Assembly: GCA_011088215.1 (NCBI GenBank)
Contig: JAALKD010000009.1
Location: 18,473-82,472, forward strand
DNA: 64,000 nt
Source of the DNA: Sphingomonadales bacterium
GTDB lineage: Bacteria; Pseudomonadota; Alphaproteobacteria; Sphingomonadales; Kordiimonadaceae
Direction: 5' to 3'
Shown in pieces: positions 52,064-61,211 of the stretch. Under the pieces are notes generated by a model. That model had not been told where the DNA came from, did not search any database, and saw nothing but the letters and a program-made list of their open reading frames with translations. Both the position numbers and the translations under genes were made by a program. Within the stretch, counting starts at the first letter, position 1, and each line of letters begins with the position of its first letter.

Positions 52064-53608
52064 GTGTTTTCCCAATTAAGCTCCCAGATCAGATTGACAG
52101 TTCTTTTGGTTCCGATGACCGTTCTCTTGACGGGTGTTTTGGCCAGCTTGGTGGACCCGGTCGGATTCCTGGCCAGCGTCACGGCGGCAAACAACTGGAT
52201 TTTGAAATATTTCTCAACCGGTCTTAATTTGGGTAGCTTCGCCTTTGTACTCACTCTGATGTGGGTTTGGATCTCGCCGCTCGGCAAGGTCAAAATTGGT
52301 GGTGCTGACGCTACTCCTATCCTGACGAAATGGAATTGGTTTGCGATAACCCTGTGCACTACAATTGCGATTGGCATCCTGTTTTGGGCAACGGCAGAAC
52401 CACTGTATCATTTTCATGAACCGCCCAGTCTGGGCGATATTGAGCCCGCGTCGGAAGGCGCGCGACGCTTTGCCATGTCGTCACTGTTCATGCATTGGTC
52501 AATCACGCCATATGCAATTTATACGGTGCCCAGCCTGGCCTTTGCCTTGGCCTATTATAATCTGAACAAAAGCTATTCGCTTTCCGGCCCTATATCGGTG
52601 GTTTTTTCGGGCATTGAGACCAATAAAGCCAAGGACATTATCGATGCGGTGGCGCTATTTTCTCTGGTTGCAGGAATATCCGCAAGTTTGGGCGTGGGCA
52701 TCCTTTCCATATCAAGCGGCCTTGCTCCTTACCTAGGCGTTTCCGCGAAAGGGTTCCTGTTGGCGTTTGTTGCCTTTTCCATCGTTGCCGCCTTTATGAT
52801 TTCGTCCATTTCTGGATTGATGCATGGCATTCGGCTGCTGTCTGACTGGAACGTGCGTTTCTTCTTTGTGTTGTGTGCTTTTCTTGTTGTTGCCGGGCCG
52901 ACGGGCGACATCTTTGCATACGGCTTTCAGGGGCTCACTGATTATGTAGTGGAGTTTCTACCCCGGTCGGTAGGGGCAGGTGCGACAGCTGATAAAGCAT
53001 GGTCCAGTTCCTGGACAACTTTTTATTGGGCCAATTGGTTGGCGTGGGCACCGGTCACCGCAATGTTTTTGGGGCGTATCGCGCGGGGCTATACGGTTCG
53101 GCAGTTCATCCTGTTTAATTTGATTTTACCGTCGTCATTTGCGGTGGTCTGGATGTCTATATTTGGCGCCAGCGCAATCGAAATTGATCAGATTGGCGGT
53201 GGTTTATACGCAGTTCTGCAAGCGCAGGGGCCGGAAGCGGTTATATACCAGCTGTTTGCCAACCTGCCATTGTCTGCCTTCTGGTCGGTCGGATTTGTTC
53301 TTTTGTCGTTTATATGCTTTGTAACGGCCGCTGATAGTAACACCGAGGCAATCGCCAGCATTTGCAGCCGGTCAGATAATCACCCGACCATTGAACAGGA
53401 AGAACACAAACCCGCAACCTTTCGCCTGAAAGTGTTATGGGCCAGTCTTATTGGCTTCACCTCGTGGGTAATGGTCACATTCTCAGGGGTCGATGGTGTG
53501 CGAATGCTGTCGAACTTGGGCGGTTTGCCAGCACTGTTTATTGTTTTGGCGATGAATGCGGCACTTATTCGCATGGGGACCAAGCATATCAAATGCATCA
53601 GCGGGTAA
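52064..53608 (+). CDS. BCCT-family betaine/choline/carnitine transporter
   Basis: This 514-residue inner-membrane protein has 12 hydrophobic segments. The BCCT signature is visible in WTTFYWANWLAWAPVTAMFL followed by GRIARGYTVRQFIL, and the family's WATAEPLYHF and SLFMHWSITPYAIY segments precede it. These carriers import quaternary ammonium compounds with Na+ or H+, usually for osmoprotection or as nutrients. It lacks the long C-terminal osmosensing tail of BetP. GTG is the start; no clear ribosome-binding site was seen. The substrate cannot be read from the sequence. Confidence 0.92.
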   Translation: MFSQLSSQIRLTVLLVPMTVLLTGVLASLVDPVGFLASVTAANNWILKYFSTGLNLGSFAFVLTLMWVWISPLGKVKIGGADATPILTKWNWFAITLCTTIAIGILFWATAEPLYHFHEPPSLGDIEPASEGARRFAMSSLFMHWSITPYAIYTVPSLAFALAYYNLNKSYSLSGPISVVFSGIETNKAKDIIDAVALFSLVAGISASLGVGILSISSGLAPYLGVSAKGFLLAFVAFSIVAAFMISSISGLMHGIRLLSDWNVRFFFVLCAFLVVAGPTGDIFAYGFQGLTDYVVEFLPRSVGAGATADKAWSSSWTTFYWANWLAWAPVTAMFLGRIARGYTVRQFILFNLILPSSFAVVWMSIFGASAIEIDQIGGGLYAVLQAQGPEAVIYQLFANLPLSAFWSVGFVLLSFICFVTAADSNTEAIASICSRSDNHPTIEQEEHKPATFRLKVLWASLIGFTSWVMVTFSGVDGVRMLSNLGGLPALFIVLAMNAALIRMGTKHIKCISG

Positions 53609-53618
53609 TCCGTTCGCC

Positions 53619-53648
53619 CCGGCCAATTGTTTCGGCCGGAGCGTTTTT
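53619..53648. terminator. Terminator between BCCT and tricorn-like genes
   Basis: CCGGCC (53619-53624) pairs with GGCCGG (53634-53639) around AATTGTTTC, followed by AGCG and five T. It ends the BCCT transcript and may act on the convergent tricorn-like gene as well. Confidence 0.7.
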
Positions 53649-53661
53649 GCTCGATTAACGA

Positions 53662-56600
53662 TCAGTCATCGATATCTTTGCCGTAGCTGCCAACCGGGGG
53701 CAGGGCTTGGCCTTCCAATTTTGGAATAGGCTCAGACGTTATCTTGTCTCGCAGATATTCCAGGGCCGTTTCCAGTTGCAGGTCTGCGCCGCGGTAGGTA
53801 GCGAATGGCGGATTTTCAATATCGATTGTCGGCGATACGCCGCGGCCCTCCAACAGCCAACGCCCATCCATGCCAAATTGGGCGGACTCGGCAATTCGCG
53901 CAATGCCTCCGTCCGATAAGCGGTTGCGGTCCGATAACCAGATGCCGGCGCCAGCCGTTCGGGTGCCTATCAACGGTGCCAGTCCGAGAGATTTCATGCC
54001 GGCAGCGAAGGTCTCGCCGTCCGAGTAAGTGGACTGATTCATTAGGACAGCCACATGGCCCCGGAAGGTTTGTTGCATGTTGCCGTATGACACTTTGCGG
54101 CCATTAAAATTCCAGAACGACCAAACCTTGCGCAGAAATGTCTGGATCAGCCAGCTGTCAATATTGCCGCCACGGTTGCCGCGAACGTCGATAATGATGC
54201 CGTCTTTATCCCAGTGCTCGAAGAAATCACGAGTGAAGGCCGCAATATCGTTGCCGCCCATGGCCCGAATGTGCAGATAGCCAATATTGCTGCCGTCGTT
54301 CGCGCGAACTTTCTGGCGGTTACCTTCCACCCAGTCGCGGTAGCGGAGCGGGGTGTGGGTGCGCATATTGACCGGGGTTGCAATTATGTTGTGAGCGTCG
54401 GCGTCGCCGCGCTTGAGCTTCAACAGAACCTGCTCTCCGGCGCGCTCGCGCAGCGCCAGCTGAAGATCGGCGTTGGTGCTAACATTTCTGCCATTAACCG
54501 CAACAAGCATGTCGCCCGCTTGTGCATCGACCCCGGGCTTAGCAAGGGGCGCGCGGTCAGTAGGCAGGCCTTGCTCGGTTTGGTAGATATGACTAATGCG
54601 AAGGCCGCTATCGGTAACGTCAAAAACAGCACCAAGCGAGGCATCAGCGCCGGTTTCATCGTCGCTTGGTATATCACCCGCTCCGATTTGTGAATGCAAA
54701 ATGCCCAACTCACTGGTCATTTGGCCAATCAGATCATTGAGTTCAGTGCGGTGGCCAACCCTGGATACTAATGGTTCGTATTTCGCGCGAATGGCGGACC
54801 AGTTGAGGCCGCGCATGTTGGGGTCAAAGGAAAAATCACGGTGCATGCGCCAGGCGTCAGCGAAAAACAAAGGCCATTCGTCTTTGGGTGCAACTGCAAT
54901 TTTCCAACTGTTGGTTTGAAATTTAGCTTTTGACAGGTTTCCGGGCGCCTTGGCACCAGCTTTAACTACATAAAGTTTGTCGGATTGTCGCAGTGCGCCT
55001 TTGGCGAAGAACAGAGAGTTGCCGTCTGGCGACAGTTCGTAAGTGCGAACGCCACTTGTGAAAGTTGCCAACTTGGGTTTGTCGGCAGTGATTTTTAGGC
55101 TCTTGAGGGTTGCCGGACCGTTCCCGGCGCTGTCCAAAACATAGAGAAAATCTTTGTTTGCTTTCAAATCACCATAGTTGCCCGCTGCGACGGGCACTTC
55201 AAACAGACGTTCTGCCAGTCCCGGCCAAACCACAGAAACAGGTTCTTGGGCCGGTTCGTCAGCGTCTTTGTCTGTCCCGTTTTTTTCAGCGCTTTCGTCT
55301 TTGGGTTTTTCGCCAGCGATAAGTTCGTCAGTCGGTTGGAAGGGGAATCGTGTACCATCGCGCAGCGCTAGTGCATATATTTTACCGCGCTTGTCATACC
55401 GTGATCCCATGTTGCGGTCACCCCATGGGCTTCCCGGCGTGGCACGGAAGTTACGATTGGATAAGAAATAGATCCAGTCGCCGTCCTTGGAAAAGGCCGG
55501 ATTGAAGCTGTCATATTTATTGCCGGTTATTTTCTCGCCACGTTTGGTCTTCGTATCATAAAGGTAAACGCCAACCGATCCGCGTCCGTCGCCGCGATGA
55601 TAGGCGATCAGGCTGCTGTCCCCGGTGAAAGTTATGCCGCCAAACAGGTTGTCACCTAGCCCGCCCGTTGCTTCTTCGATCAGGGTGTTTTCGCGTGATT
55701 CCAGGTCCAGAAGCCACAGGCGCTCCTTGTCGTCGCTGTGAACCAGGCTTTTACCGTCAGGTGCCATATAAAATTGCCAGCGTCTGCCATCTGCACCGGT
55801 GGTTAATTGCTCTGCAGCAGCATCACCACCAAGCGGGTAGCGCCAAATTTCCCCGAAGTCACCTTGGTCCAGGATAGCGTAGACCCACTTACCTTTCGTG
55901 CCGACAACCGCGTTGCGGGCACGGGCAGTGCCTGGCACGTTAAAGTCAACCAGTCGAAGCGGGCCGGTGCTGGCAACTGCTATGTTGCCGCGCGACGTAA
56001 GCGCGAGCCGGTTTGTACCGCCGCCGAAACGCGTGGAAGTTAAATATTCAAGTGGCTTGTTGATCCAGCGCACACGACTGCCATCATTGTCGGTTGTCAG
56101 CTCTAGGTTAACCTGATTGCTTTCATTTTCGGTAATATCCAGGATGAAGATGTCAGCCCCGACCCGGTAAGCAATTTTGCCATCGCTAATATAGTGGTCA
56201 CGCGCGTCCCACCCGTCATGACGGGTCAGTTGCTTGATATCGCCGCCGCTCTCGTTCATCGACCAGATGTTACCGGAACCGGATTTGTCCGAAACGAAAT
56301 ATATGCGGCCAGCGGACCAGATCGGGCTGCGGATCGGTGCCCCGAAATCGGCAGCCAAGCGCGTTGCTTCGCGTTCACGGGAAGTGTCGAACTTCCAGAG
56401 CTGAGCCATGCCTCCGCCGCGGTATAACTTAGCGTTATCGCGGTTCATCTCCATGCCATAGCGGCTGAAGAAAAGGGTTTTACCATCGCTCGCGAAACTA
56501 CCGTTAATTGCACCGTCTAAAGGCAATTCAGTCTCGGCCAATGTTGCCGGATTGACCATACGTAGCACGCGCGGTGTTGCGCCGCTTACATTTTGGCTTG

Positions 56601-56991
56601 CATACAGCACGTCACCTGACGCAGTCCATCCGCGCACCCAAACGCGGCCACCATCAAAACTGATTTGTTTTGGGCTACCGCCAGCCAGGGGCATTACATA
56701 AGCCTCCACAGCGCCGTCATAATTGGCGGTGAATGCAAGCCATTTGCCGTCTGGTGATATCTTGGGGTTGTTTTCTTCTTCTTCGTGCGTTGTCAGACGC
56801 GTGGCTGCGCCGCCGCTAATCGGTGCGCGCCAAATGTCGCCTTCTGACGTGAAAACAATTGTATCCTCGTGTATGGCCGGGGAACGGTAGTAGCCTTGCT
56901 CGGCTGCAACAGAACCAGCGCCGATTGCGGCGAGGGCAGTGGCTGTCAGAAGTTTGGCAAGTTTAGATGATCGGCGCGGTGCAAAACCCAT
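53662..56991 (-). CDS. Tricorn-like S41 protease with propellers and PDZ domain
   Basis: This 1109-residue exported protein has a signal peptide (KLLTATALAAIGAGSVAA), unlike archaeal tricorn. Residues about 35-330 and 330-690 form TolB/tricorn-type propellers (FTSEGDIWRAPISGGAATRLTTHEEEENNPKISPDG, split among blades). A core domain, a PDZ domain (about 785-850, SGLRISHIYQTEQG, AGDMLVAVNGRNV) and an S41 protease domain follow. The latter has IDVRGNRGGN and the presumed catalytic Ser in NQSTYSDGETFAAG, then GTRTAGAGIW. It probably degrades peptides in the periplasm. An Asp/Glu/Lys-rich insert lies near residues 555-590. It stands alone. Confidence 0.92.
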   Translation of the reverse strand: MGFAPRRSSKLAKLLTATALAAIGAGSVAAEQGYYRSPAIHEDTIVFTSEGDIWRAPISGGAATRLTTHEEEENNPKISPDGKWLAFTANYDGAVEAYVMPLAGGSPKQISFDGGRVWVRGWTASGDVLYASQNVSGATPRVLRMVNPATLAETELPLDGAINGSFASDGKTLFFSRYGMEMNRDNAKLYRGGGMAQLWKFDTSREREATRLAADFGAPIRSPIWSAGRIYFVSDKSGSGNIWSMNESGGDIKQLTRHDGWDARDHYISDGKIAYRVGADIFILDITENESNQVNLELTTDNDGSRVRWINKPLEYLTSTRFGGGTNRLALTSRGNIAVASTGPLRLVDFNVPGTARARNAVVGTKGKWVYAILDQGDFGEIWRYPLGGDAAAEQLTTGADGRRWQFYMAPDGKSLVHSDDKERLWLLDLESRENTLIEEATGGLGDNLFGGITFTGDSSLIAYHRGDGRGSVGVYLYDTKTKRGEKITGNKYDSFNPAFSKDGDWIYFLSNRNFRATPGSPWGDRNMGSRYDKRGKIYALALRDGTRFPFQPTDELIAGEKPKDESAEKNGTDKDADEPAQEPVSVVWPGLAERLFEVPVAAGNYGDLKANKDFLYVLDSAGNGPATLKSLKITADKPKLATFTSGVRTYELSPDGNSLFFAKGALRQSDKLYVVKAGAKAPGNLSKAKFQTNSWKIAVAPKDEWPLFFADAWRMHRDFSFDPNMRGLNWSAIRAKYEPLVSRVGHRTELNDLIGQMTSELGILHSQIGAGDIPSDDETGADASLGAVFDVTDSGLRISHIYQTEQGLPTDRAPLAKPGVDAQAGDMLVAVNGRNVSTNADLQLALRERAGEQVLLKLKRGDADAHNIIATPVNMRTHTPLRYRDWVEGNRQKVRANDGSNIGYLHIRAMGGNDIAAFTRDFFEHWDKDGIIIDVRGNRGGNIDSWLIQTFLRKVWSFWNFNGRKVSYGNMQQTFRGHVAVLMNQSTYSDGETFAAGMKSLGLAPLIGTRTAGAGIWLSDRNRLSDGGIARIAESAQFGMDGRWLLEGRGVSPTIDIENPPFATYRGADLQLETALEYLRDKITSEPIPKLEGQALPPVGSYGKDIDD

Positions 56992-56999
56992 TGAATATC

Positions 57000-57287
57000 C
57001 CCTAATAGTGTGTCGTGTCCCAAATTGAGCGAAAACCTAGCAGGCACAGGGCACTGTTGGAAGACAATTGGTCTATATCTTTCGTTTGTTGGAGGCTTTT
57101 GAAATATTCTTATCTAATTTATCTATCTGTAATTAAGGGATAAAATTATTTATTCTACTCTAGTATGCGCTTTCTAACTTTCATCTGTAGTGTTCGGTTC
57201 ATGGTTAAAGAGCCACCGGCAAACAGGCCACCTAACAGGCAGCCCGGCGGCTAAAATTTGAAACGGTACACAGAGAAGGAAAATATC
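57000..57287. promoter_or_regulatory. Divergent region upstream of tricorn-like and first phasin genes
   Basis: No gene is visible. The right half carries the first copy of a conserved block (57161-57212) found again before the second phasin gene. A GAAGGA ribosome-binding site lies just before ATG 57288. Confidence 0.5.
57161..57212 (+). promoter_or_regulatory. Duplicated upstream block of phasin genes, copy 1
   Basis: TAGTATGCGCTTTCTAA at 57161-57177 is identical to 57562-57578. TTCATGGTTAAAGAG at 57198-57212 matches TTCAAGGTTAACGAG at 57599-57613 in 13 of 15 bases. The distance between the two parts is 37 bases in both copies, and the block lies 127 and 135 bases before the two ATGs. The fixed spacing over a diverged middle suggests two protein or polymerase contacts. 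Confidence 0.7.
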
Positions 57288-57512
57288 ATGTCTATCTTGG
57301 AAAACATTCAAAACTCAACTGCAGTTCGTAACTACCGTCAGGGTTATCTGGTATGGCTCGGCGCTCACAAAGCAGCTTTCGAGCTTGCTCAAGGCGGTTT
57401 CGAGAAACTGGTAAATAGCCGCGAAGAACTTGTTGAAGACCTGGTTCAAAAAGGCGCTGCAATGGAAGAAACTGTTCAGAGCAACGTTAACAGCTTTTTC
57501 GGTCGTTCATAA
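57288..57512 (+). CDS. Short phasin-like protein lacking the C-terminal tail
   Basis: This 74-residue protein is closely similar over its whole length to the first 72 residues of the next gene product (IQNSTAVRNYRQGYLVWLGAHK against IQNSQVVRAYRQGWLAWLGA). The YRQGYLVWLGAHKAAFELAQ segment is the amphipathic helix typical of PhaF/PhaI-type phasins, which coat polyhydroxyalkanoate granules. It stops before the coiled coil and Lys-Ala tail. ATG 57288 has GAAGGA about 8 bases upstream. It could compete with the long phasin for granule surface or oligomer partners; that is inference. Confidence 0.78.
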   Translation: MSILENIQNSTAVRNYRQGYLVWLGAHKAAFELAQGGFEKLVNSREELVEDLVQKGAAMEETVQSNVNSFFGRS

Positions 57513-57561
57513 AAACCCGGCCCAGCTGGGAACGGTTCGGCGGGAGAGAAATTTCAGCGAT

Positions 57562-57613
57562 TAGTATGCGCTTTCTAATTTTTCTCCCTACATTCCAATT
57601 CAAGGTTAACGAG
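57562..57613 (+). promoter_or_regulatory. Duplicated upstream block of phasin genes, copy 2
   Basis: This is the second copy of the block at 57161-57212, with the same 37-base distance between its two conserved parts. It means the second phasin gene probably has its own promoter and is not only read through from the first. Confidence 0.7.
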
Positions 57614-57696
57614 TAAGCGATATTCCCCACGAGAAATCGTTGTTGCTAACTCAAAGAATTACACCGCTGACGCGGCAAATATGAAAGGTATTTAAC

Positions 57697-58281
57697 ATGG
57701 CTATCATGACTGAAATTCAGAACTCACAAGTTGTTCGCGCTTACCGTCAGGGCTGGCTCGCATGGCTCGGTGCCCACAAAACTGCTTTCGATTACGCCCA
57801 GGACGGCGTTAGCAAGCTGGTAAATGGCCGTGAAGAACCGGTTGAAGAGCTTGTTCAAAAAGGCGAAGAAGTTGAAGGCATGGCACAAGGTAACATCGAC
57901 AAAGTTCGCGGTTACGTAGAGCCACGCATCAACGAAGCAACTGCTCGCTTCAACGAAGTTAGCGAAAAGGTTTCCGACGTTCGCAACAAAGTAATCAGCC
58001 GCGTATCTGCTGAATCAACTGACCGCGTGGAAGAGCTGTCTGCTGAAGTTGCCAAGTTGGCCAAATCAGTGACTGCGCTAAGCCGCAAGGTTAACACTGT
58101 TGCTAAGCCTGCTAAAAAAGCTGCTGTTAAGCGTCCGGTCGCCAAGAAAACAGTTGCAAAAAAAGTAGTCGCAAAGAAGCCAGTAGCTAAGAAAGCTGCA
58201 CCTAAGGCTGCTGCGAAAACTGCCCCTAAAGCTGCTCCAGTTGAAGCCCCTAAAGCTTCAGAAACAAAAGTAGCAGCATAA
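57697..58281 (+). CDS. Phasin, PhaF-like, with histone-like Lys/Ala/Pro tail
   Basis: This 194-residue protein has an N-terminal granule-binding helix region (about 5-60, VVRAYRQGWLAWLGAHKTAF), a central coiled coil (about 60-135, ending VAKLAKSVTALSRKVNTVAK) and a C-terminal tail (about 136-194) of AAKK-type repeats (KKTVAKKVVAKKPVAKKAAP) like histone H1. PhaF of Pseudomonas has the same design and links granules to the nucleoid through the tail. AAAGG precedes ATG 57697. It is the long paralogue of the preceding gene and is followed by two hairpins before the synthase gene. Confidence 0.87.
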   Translation: MAIMTEIQNSQVVRAYRQGWLAWLGAHKTAFDYAQDGVSKLVNGREEPVEELVQKGEEVEGMAQGNIDKVRGYVEPRINEATARFNEVSEKVSDVRNKVISRVSAESTDRVEELSAEVAKLAKSVTALSRKVNTVAKPAKKAAVKRPVAKKTVAKKVVAKKPVAKKAAPKAAAKTAPKAAPVEAPKASETKVAA

Positions 58282-58287
58282 AGAATT

Positions 58288-58307
58288 ATTAGTCCTTCGG
58301 GTCTAAT
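58288..58307 (+). terminator. UUCG-capped hairpin just after the phasin stop
   Basis: ATTAGTCC pairs with GGTCTAAT around TTCG with one T-T mismatch. It begins 7 bases after the phasin stop codon. With no T-run after it, it is more likely a 3'-end stability element than the terminator itself. Confidence 0.5.
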
Positions 58308-58309
58308 AC

Positions 58310-58360
58310 GGCTGACAGGCTTGGTCCCTCCCTTCCCCCCTTGAGTCTGGCCTGTCAGCC
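58310..58360 (+). repeat. Perfect 11-bp inverted repeat with 29-base spacer
   Basis: GGCTGACAGGC (58310-58320) and GCCTGTCAGCC (58350-58360) flank a pyrimidine-rich spacer. In RNA it would make a long-stemmed loop in the phasin 3' region; in DNA it could be a regulator site ahead of the synthase gene. Confidence 0.55.
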
Positions 58361-58396
58361 ATTACCACCCAAAAAGCAATAAAGGCTTTTCACCAC

Positions 58397-58423
58397 AAGC
58401 GGCTTCGGCCGCTTTGTTTTTTT
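58397..58423 (+). terminator. Rho-independent terminator with UUCG loop before phaC
   Basis: AAGCGGC (58397-58403) pairs with GCCGCTT (58408-58414) around TTCG, followed by TTG and seven T. The c(UUCG)g cap is an especially stable tetraloop. It should separate phasin transcription from the synthase operon. Confidence 0.85.
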
Positions 58424-58530
58424 CTAGCACTTCGACCCGAACTTCTTCACAATGATCGACATGTTGACCGAACTGAAGTTTGTGACGCCTCGACAGTGTC
58501 GGTGACAGCAAGTTTTTAAGGGGAACTGAA

Positions 58531-60213
58531 ATGGCGCGTTCGAAAAAGTCCATCGGTGAAATGGCCGCTGAAACAACCACCGCATTTAGTCCTATTGTCG
58601 GCGTACATCGCTCAGAATTGGTGAAATCACTAGGTGTTGTTTTGAAGCAAGCCGCACTGAATCCTGCCACTTTTGGGCAACACTTTCTTAGTTACGGCAA
58701 AGACATGGTCGATATCGTCAAAGGCGATTCCGAGTATGCGCCGCACGCAAAAGATCGCCGTTTTCAGGATAAAGCCTGGACCTATAATCCATTGTACCGC
58801 CGGGGCATGCAGTCGTGGATGGCGATGAAGGAAAACCTCAATAACTGGCTCGAAGATACTGAAATTGATGATGGTGACCGTGCGCGTGCGCATTTCATCC
58901 TCGAGATCGTCACCGATACTCTTGCGCCGACAAATACGCTTGTTGGCAACCCTGCAGCGATGAAGCGCCTGTATGAAACTGGTGGTAAGTCTATTGTTGC
59001 GGGATTGAAGAATGCCTATGACGACATGGTCAATGGTATTGGTATTCCGTCACAAGTGGATGCGCGGCCTTTTAAAGTTGGTGAAAACCTGGCGACGACA
59101 CCCGGCTCAGTGGTTTTCAGAAACGAGGTCCTTGAGGTTATCCAATACAAGCCGTCAACCGACACGGTGCATGAGATACCGCTTATGGTTATCCCGCCGC
59201 AGATTCATAAATTCTACGCCTCTGACTTAACGCCGGACAAAAGCCTGTTCCGTTTCCTGGTGTCGCAAGGCGTGCAGCTGTTTGCTATCAGCTGGCGCAA
59301 CCCGGGCGTAGAACAAGCCCATTGGCACTTAGAAACATATATTGATGCGGCGATTGAGGCGATGGACGCGGTGATGAAGGTCACCCGTTCCAAGAAAATC
59401 AATGTGTCTGGCGCATGCTCCGGCGGGATCACAACAGCAACTATTTTAAGCCACCTCGCCGCAATGGGCGATGACCGGGTCAATAGCTCGACCTTTCAGG
59501 TTTGTGTGTTGGACCCGCGGCAGGAAGACAGTGAAGTTGGCGCATTGGTATCGGAACGGACACTGGAAATGGCGCGAACGAGGTCAGCTCAAAAGGGTAT
59601 TCTGTCGGGCGATGATCTTTCGCGAACCTTTGCGTGGATGCGGCCAAACGATCTGATTTGGAATTATGTGGTTAATAATTACCTTCTGGGCGACGCACCG
59701 CCAGCGTTTGATATTCTATTCTGGAACAATGACACAACAAATCTGCCTGCAGGGTTGCACTCGGATTTCCTAGATAGCTATCTAACAGCACCTTTCGCCA
59801 ATCCTGGTACTGTTGATTTTAAGGGTAAGAAACTGGATTTGAGTAAAGTGGATCATGACAGCTACATTGTTGCCGGTGTAACGGATCATATTACGCCCTG
59901 GCGCGCCTGCTACAGGACCACAAAGTTGTTAGGCGGAAATAATGAGTTTGTCGTTTCAAACAGCGGACATATTCAATCGCTACTGAACCCGCCTGGTAAT
60001 CCCAAGGCTAAATATTTTTACAACGCATCCAATTCGGACGGAAGCGCTGACGACTGGATGGCCGCAGCAGAGCTGCGCGATGGTTCCTGGTGGACACCGT
60101 GGGCTGGTTGGTTGAAGTCCCGCTCGGGCAAGGAAAAAGCTGCGCCGAGCCGGATGGGCAATACAAAATACAAACCACTGGCTGACGCGCCCGGCGAATA
60201 TGTATTTGGATAA
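58531..60213 (+). CDS. phaC: Class II poly(3-hydroxyalkanoate) synthase
   Basis: This 560-residue enzyme polymerises (R)-3-hydroxyacyl-CoA on the granule surface. The length and many stretches match Pseudomonas PhaC1 (medium-chain, class II): NPLYRRG, LAPTNTLVGNPAA, VVPPQIHKFY-like VIPPQIHKFYASDLTP, FAWMRPNDLIWNYVVNNYLLG, FDILFWNNDTTNLPA. The catalytic triad is Cys296 in the lipase-like box GACSGG, Asp452 in DHITPW and His480 in SNSGHIQS. AAGGGGAAC precedes ATG 58531. It begins an operon with phaZ and a phasin gene, the Pseudomonas order without phaC2. A class II synthase implies medium-chain monomers, probably from fatty-acid oxidation. Confidence 0.95.
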   Translation: MARSKKSIGEMAAETTTAFSPIVGVHRSELVKSLGVVLKQAALNPATFGQHFLSYGKDMVDIVKGDSEYAPHAKDRRFQDKAWTYNPLYRRGMQSWMAMKENLNNWLEDTEIDDGDRARAHFILEIVTDTLAPTNTLVGNPAAMKRLYETGGKSIVAGLKNAYDDMVNGIGIPSQVDARPFKVGENLATTPGSVVFRNEVLEVIQYKPSTDTVHEIPLMVIPPQIHKFYASDLTPDKSLFRFLVSQGVQLFAISWRNPGVEQAHWHLETYIDAAIEAMDAVMKVTRSKKINVSGACSGGITTATILSHLAAMGDDRVNSSTFQVCVLDPRQEDSEVGALVSERTLEMARTRSAQKGILSGDDLSRTFAWMRPNDLIWNYVVNNYLLGDAPPAFDILFWNNDTTNLPAGLHSDFLDSYLTAPFANPGTVDFKGKKLDLSKVDHDSYIVAGVTDHITPWRACYRTTKLLGGNNEFVVSNSGHIQSLLNPPGNPKAKYFYNASNSDGSADDWMAAAELRDGSWWTPWAGWLKSRSGKEKAAPSRMGNTKYKPLADAPGEYVFG

Positions 60214-60331
60214 GCAGCAATTAGCCTTATCTGAATAATGTGCAGCGATATCCTTGTGTGAGTGTGGGGCTCAATCAGGGGATCACAACAGGCGGATGTA
60301 ACGCGCCTGTTGATTATGGGAGAGAGTAAAA

Positions 60332-61174
60332 ATGGCGACTATTAAGCCAGATATCCAATTGCTTGACGTTGGAGGGCAAAAGCTGCGTACGGCGGTTTGG
60401 CGCGGCAAAGGCACTGCGCGCCCGCTTTTGTTTTTTAATGGCATTGGTGCGAATTTGGAAATGGTGGCACCGCTGGGCGAGGCAATGGGCGATCGGTCTG
60501 ATGTGATTGTCTTTGATATGCCCGGTATTGGTGGCTCTCCTGCCGCTAAAATGCCGTATCGGCCGCGGACGGTTGGCAAATGGGCAATGAATATTCTTGA
60601 CCAGCTTGGTTATGCCGACGTGGATGTCATGGGTATTTCCTGGGGCGGCGGTGCCGCGCAGCAAATAGCGCGCGATTATCCTGATCGCGTCAGGTCTTTG
60701 GTGTTGCTGGCGACAAGCGCTGGCATGGTTATGGTGCCTGGTAATATCAGCGCGATAAGCCGTATGGCAAACCCAAAACGCTATATCGACCCTGATTACA
60801 TGATGAAGAATTTTGAAACTTTGTACGGTGATGCAGCTGATCAGAGTGCCGTAAAGCACAAAAATCGGATCAAAGCGCCATCAAAACAAGGCTATGCCTA
60901 CCAGTTGTTGGCAATGCTGGGTTGGACCAGCATATATTTTCTGCCGTTTTTGAAGCAGCCTACACTGATCATGTCCGGTGATCGGGACCATATCGTTCCG
61001 CTTGCCAATGCGAGAATATTAAAGGCGGCGATTCCCCGATCAGATTTGAAAATTGTCAAAGGGGGAGGCCATCTATTCGCTGTTTCCAGGGTACACCAGG
61101 TTGTTCCCATTATAGCGCGGTTCCTTGATGACCACGCTGACGATTATATCGAAGGCGCTGCCTATTCCACTTGA
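60332..61174 (+). CDS. phaZ: Intracellular medium-chain PHA depolymerase
   Basis: This 280-residue alpha/beta hydrolase has the same length and plan as Pseudomonas PhaZ (283 residues). Shared stretches are LLFFNGIGANLEMV near the start, the nucleophile elbow GISWGG with Ser103, LATSAGMVMVPG, YQLLAMLGWTSIYFLP, MSGDRDHIVPL (Asp) and GGGHLFAVSR (His). It releases hydroxyacids from stored polymer. GGGAGAG precedes ATG 60332. It lies 118 bases after phaC. Confidence 0.93.
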   Translation: MATIKPDIQLLDVGGQKLRTAVWRGKGTARPLLFFNGIGANLEMVAPLGEAMGDRSDVIVFDMPGIGGSPAAKMPYRPRTVGKWAMNILDQLGYADVDVMGISWGGGAAQQIARDYPDRVRSLVLLATSAGMVMVPGNISAISRMANPKRYIDPDYMMKNFETLYGDAADQSAVKHKNRIKAPSKQGYAYQLLAMLGWTSIYFLPFLKQPTLIMSGDRDHIVPLANARILKAAIPRSDLKIVKGGGHLFAVSRVHQVVPIIARFLDDHADDYIEGAAYST

Positions 61175-61211
61175 ACTATCAGCACCTGAACACGACTAAA
61201 AGGAGCATGAC

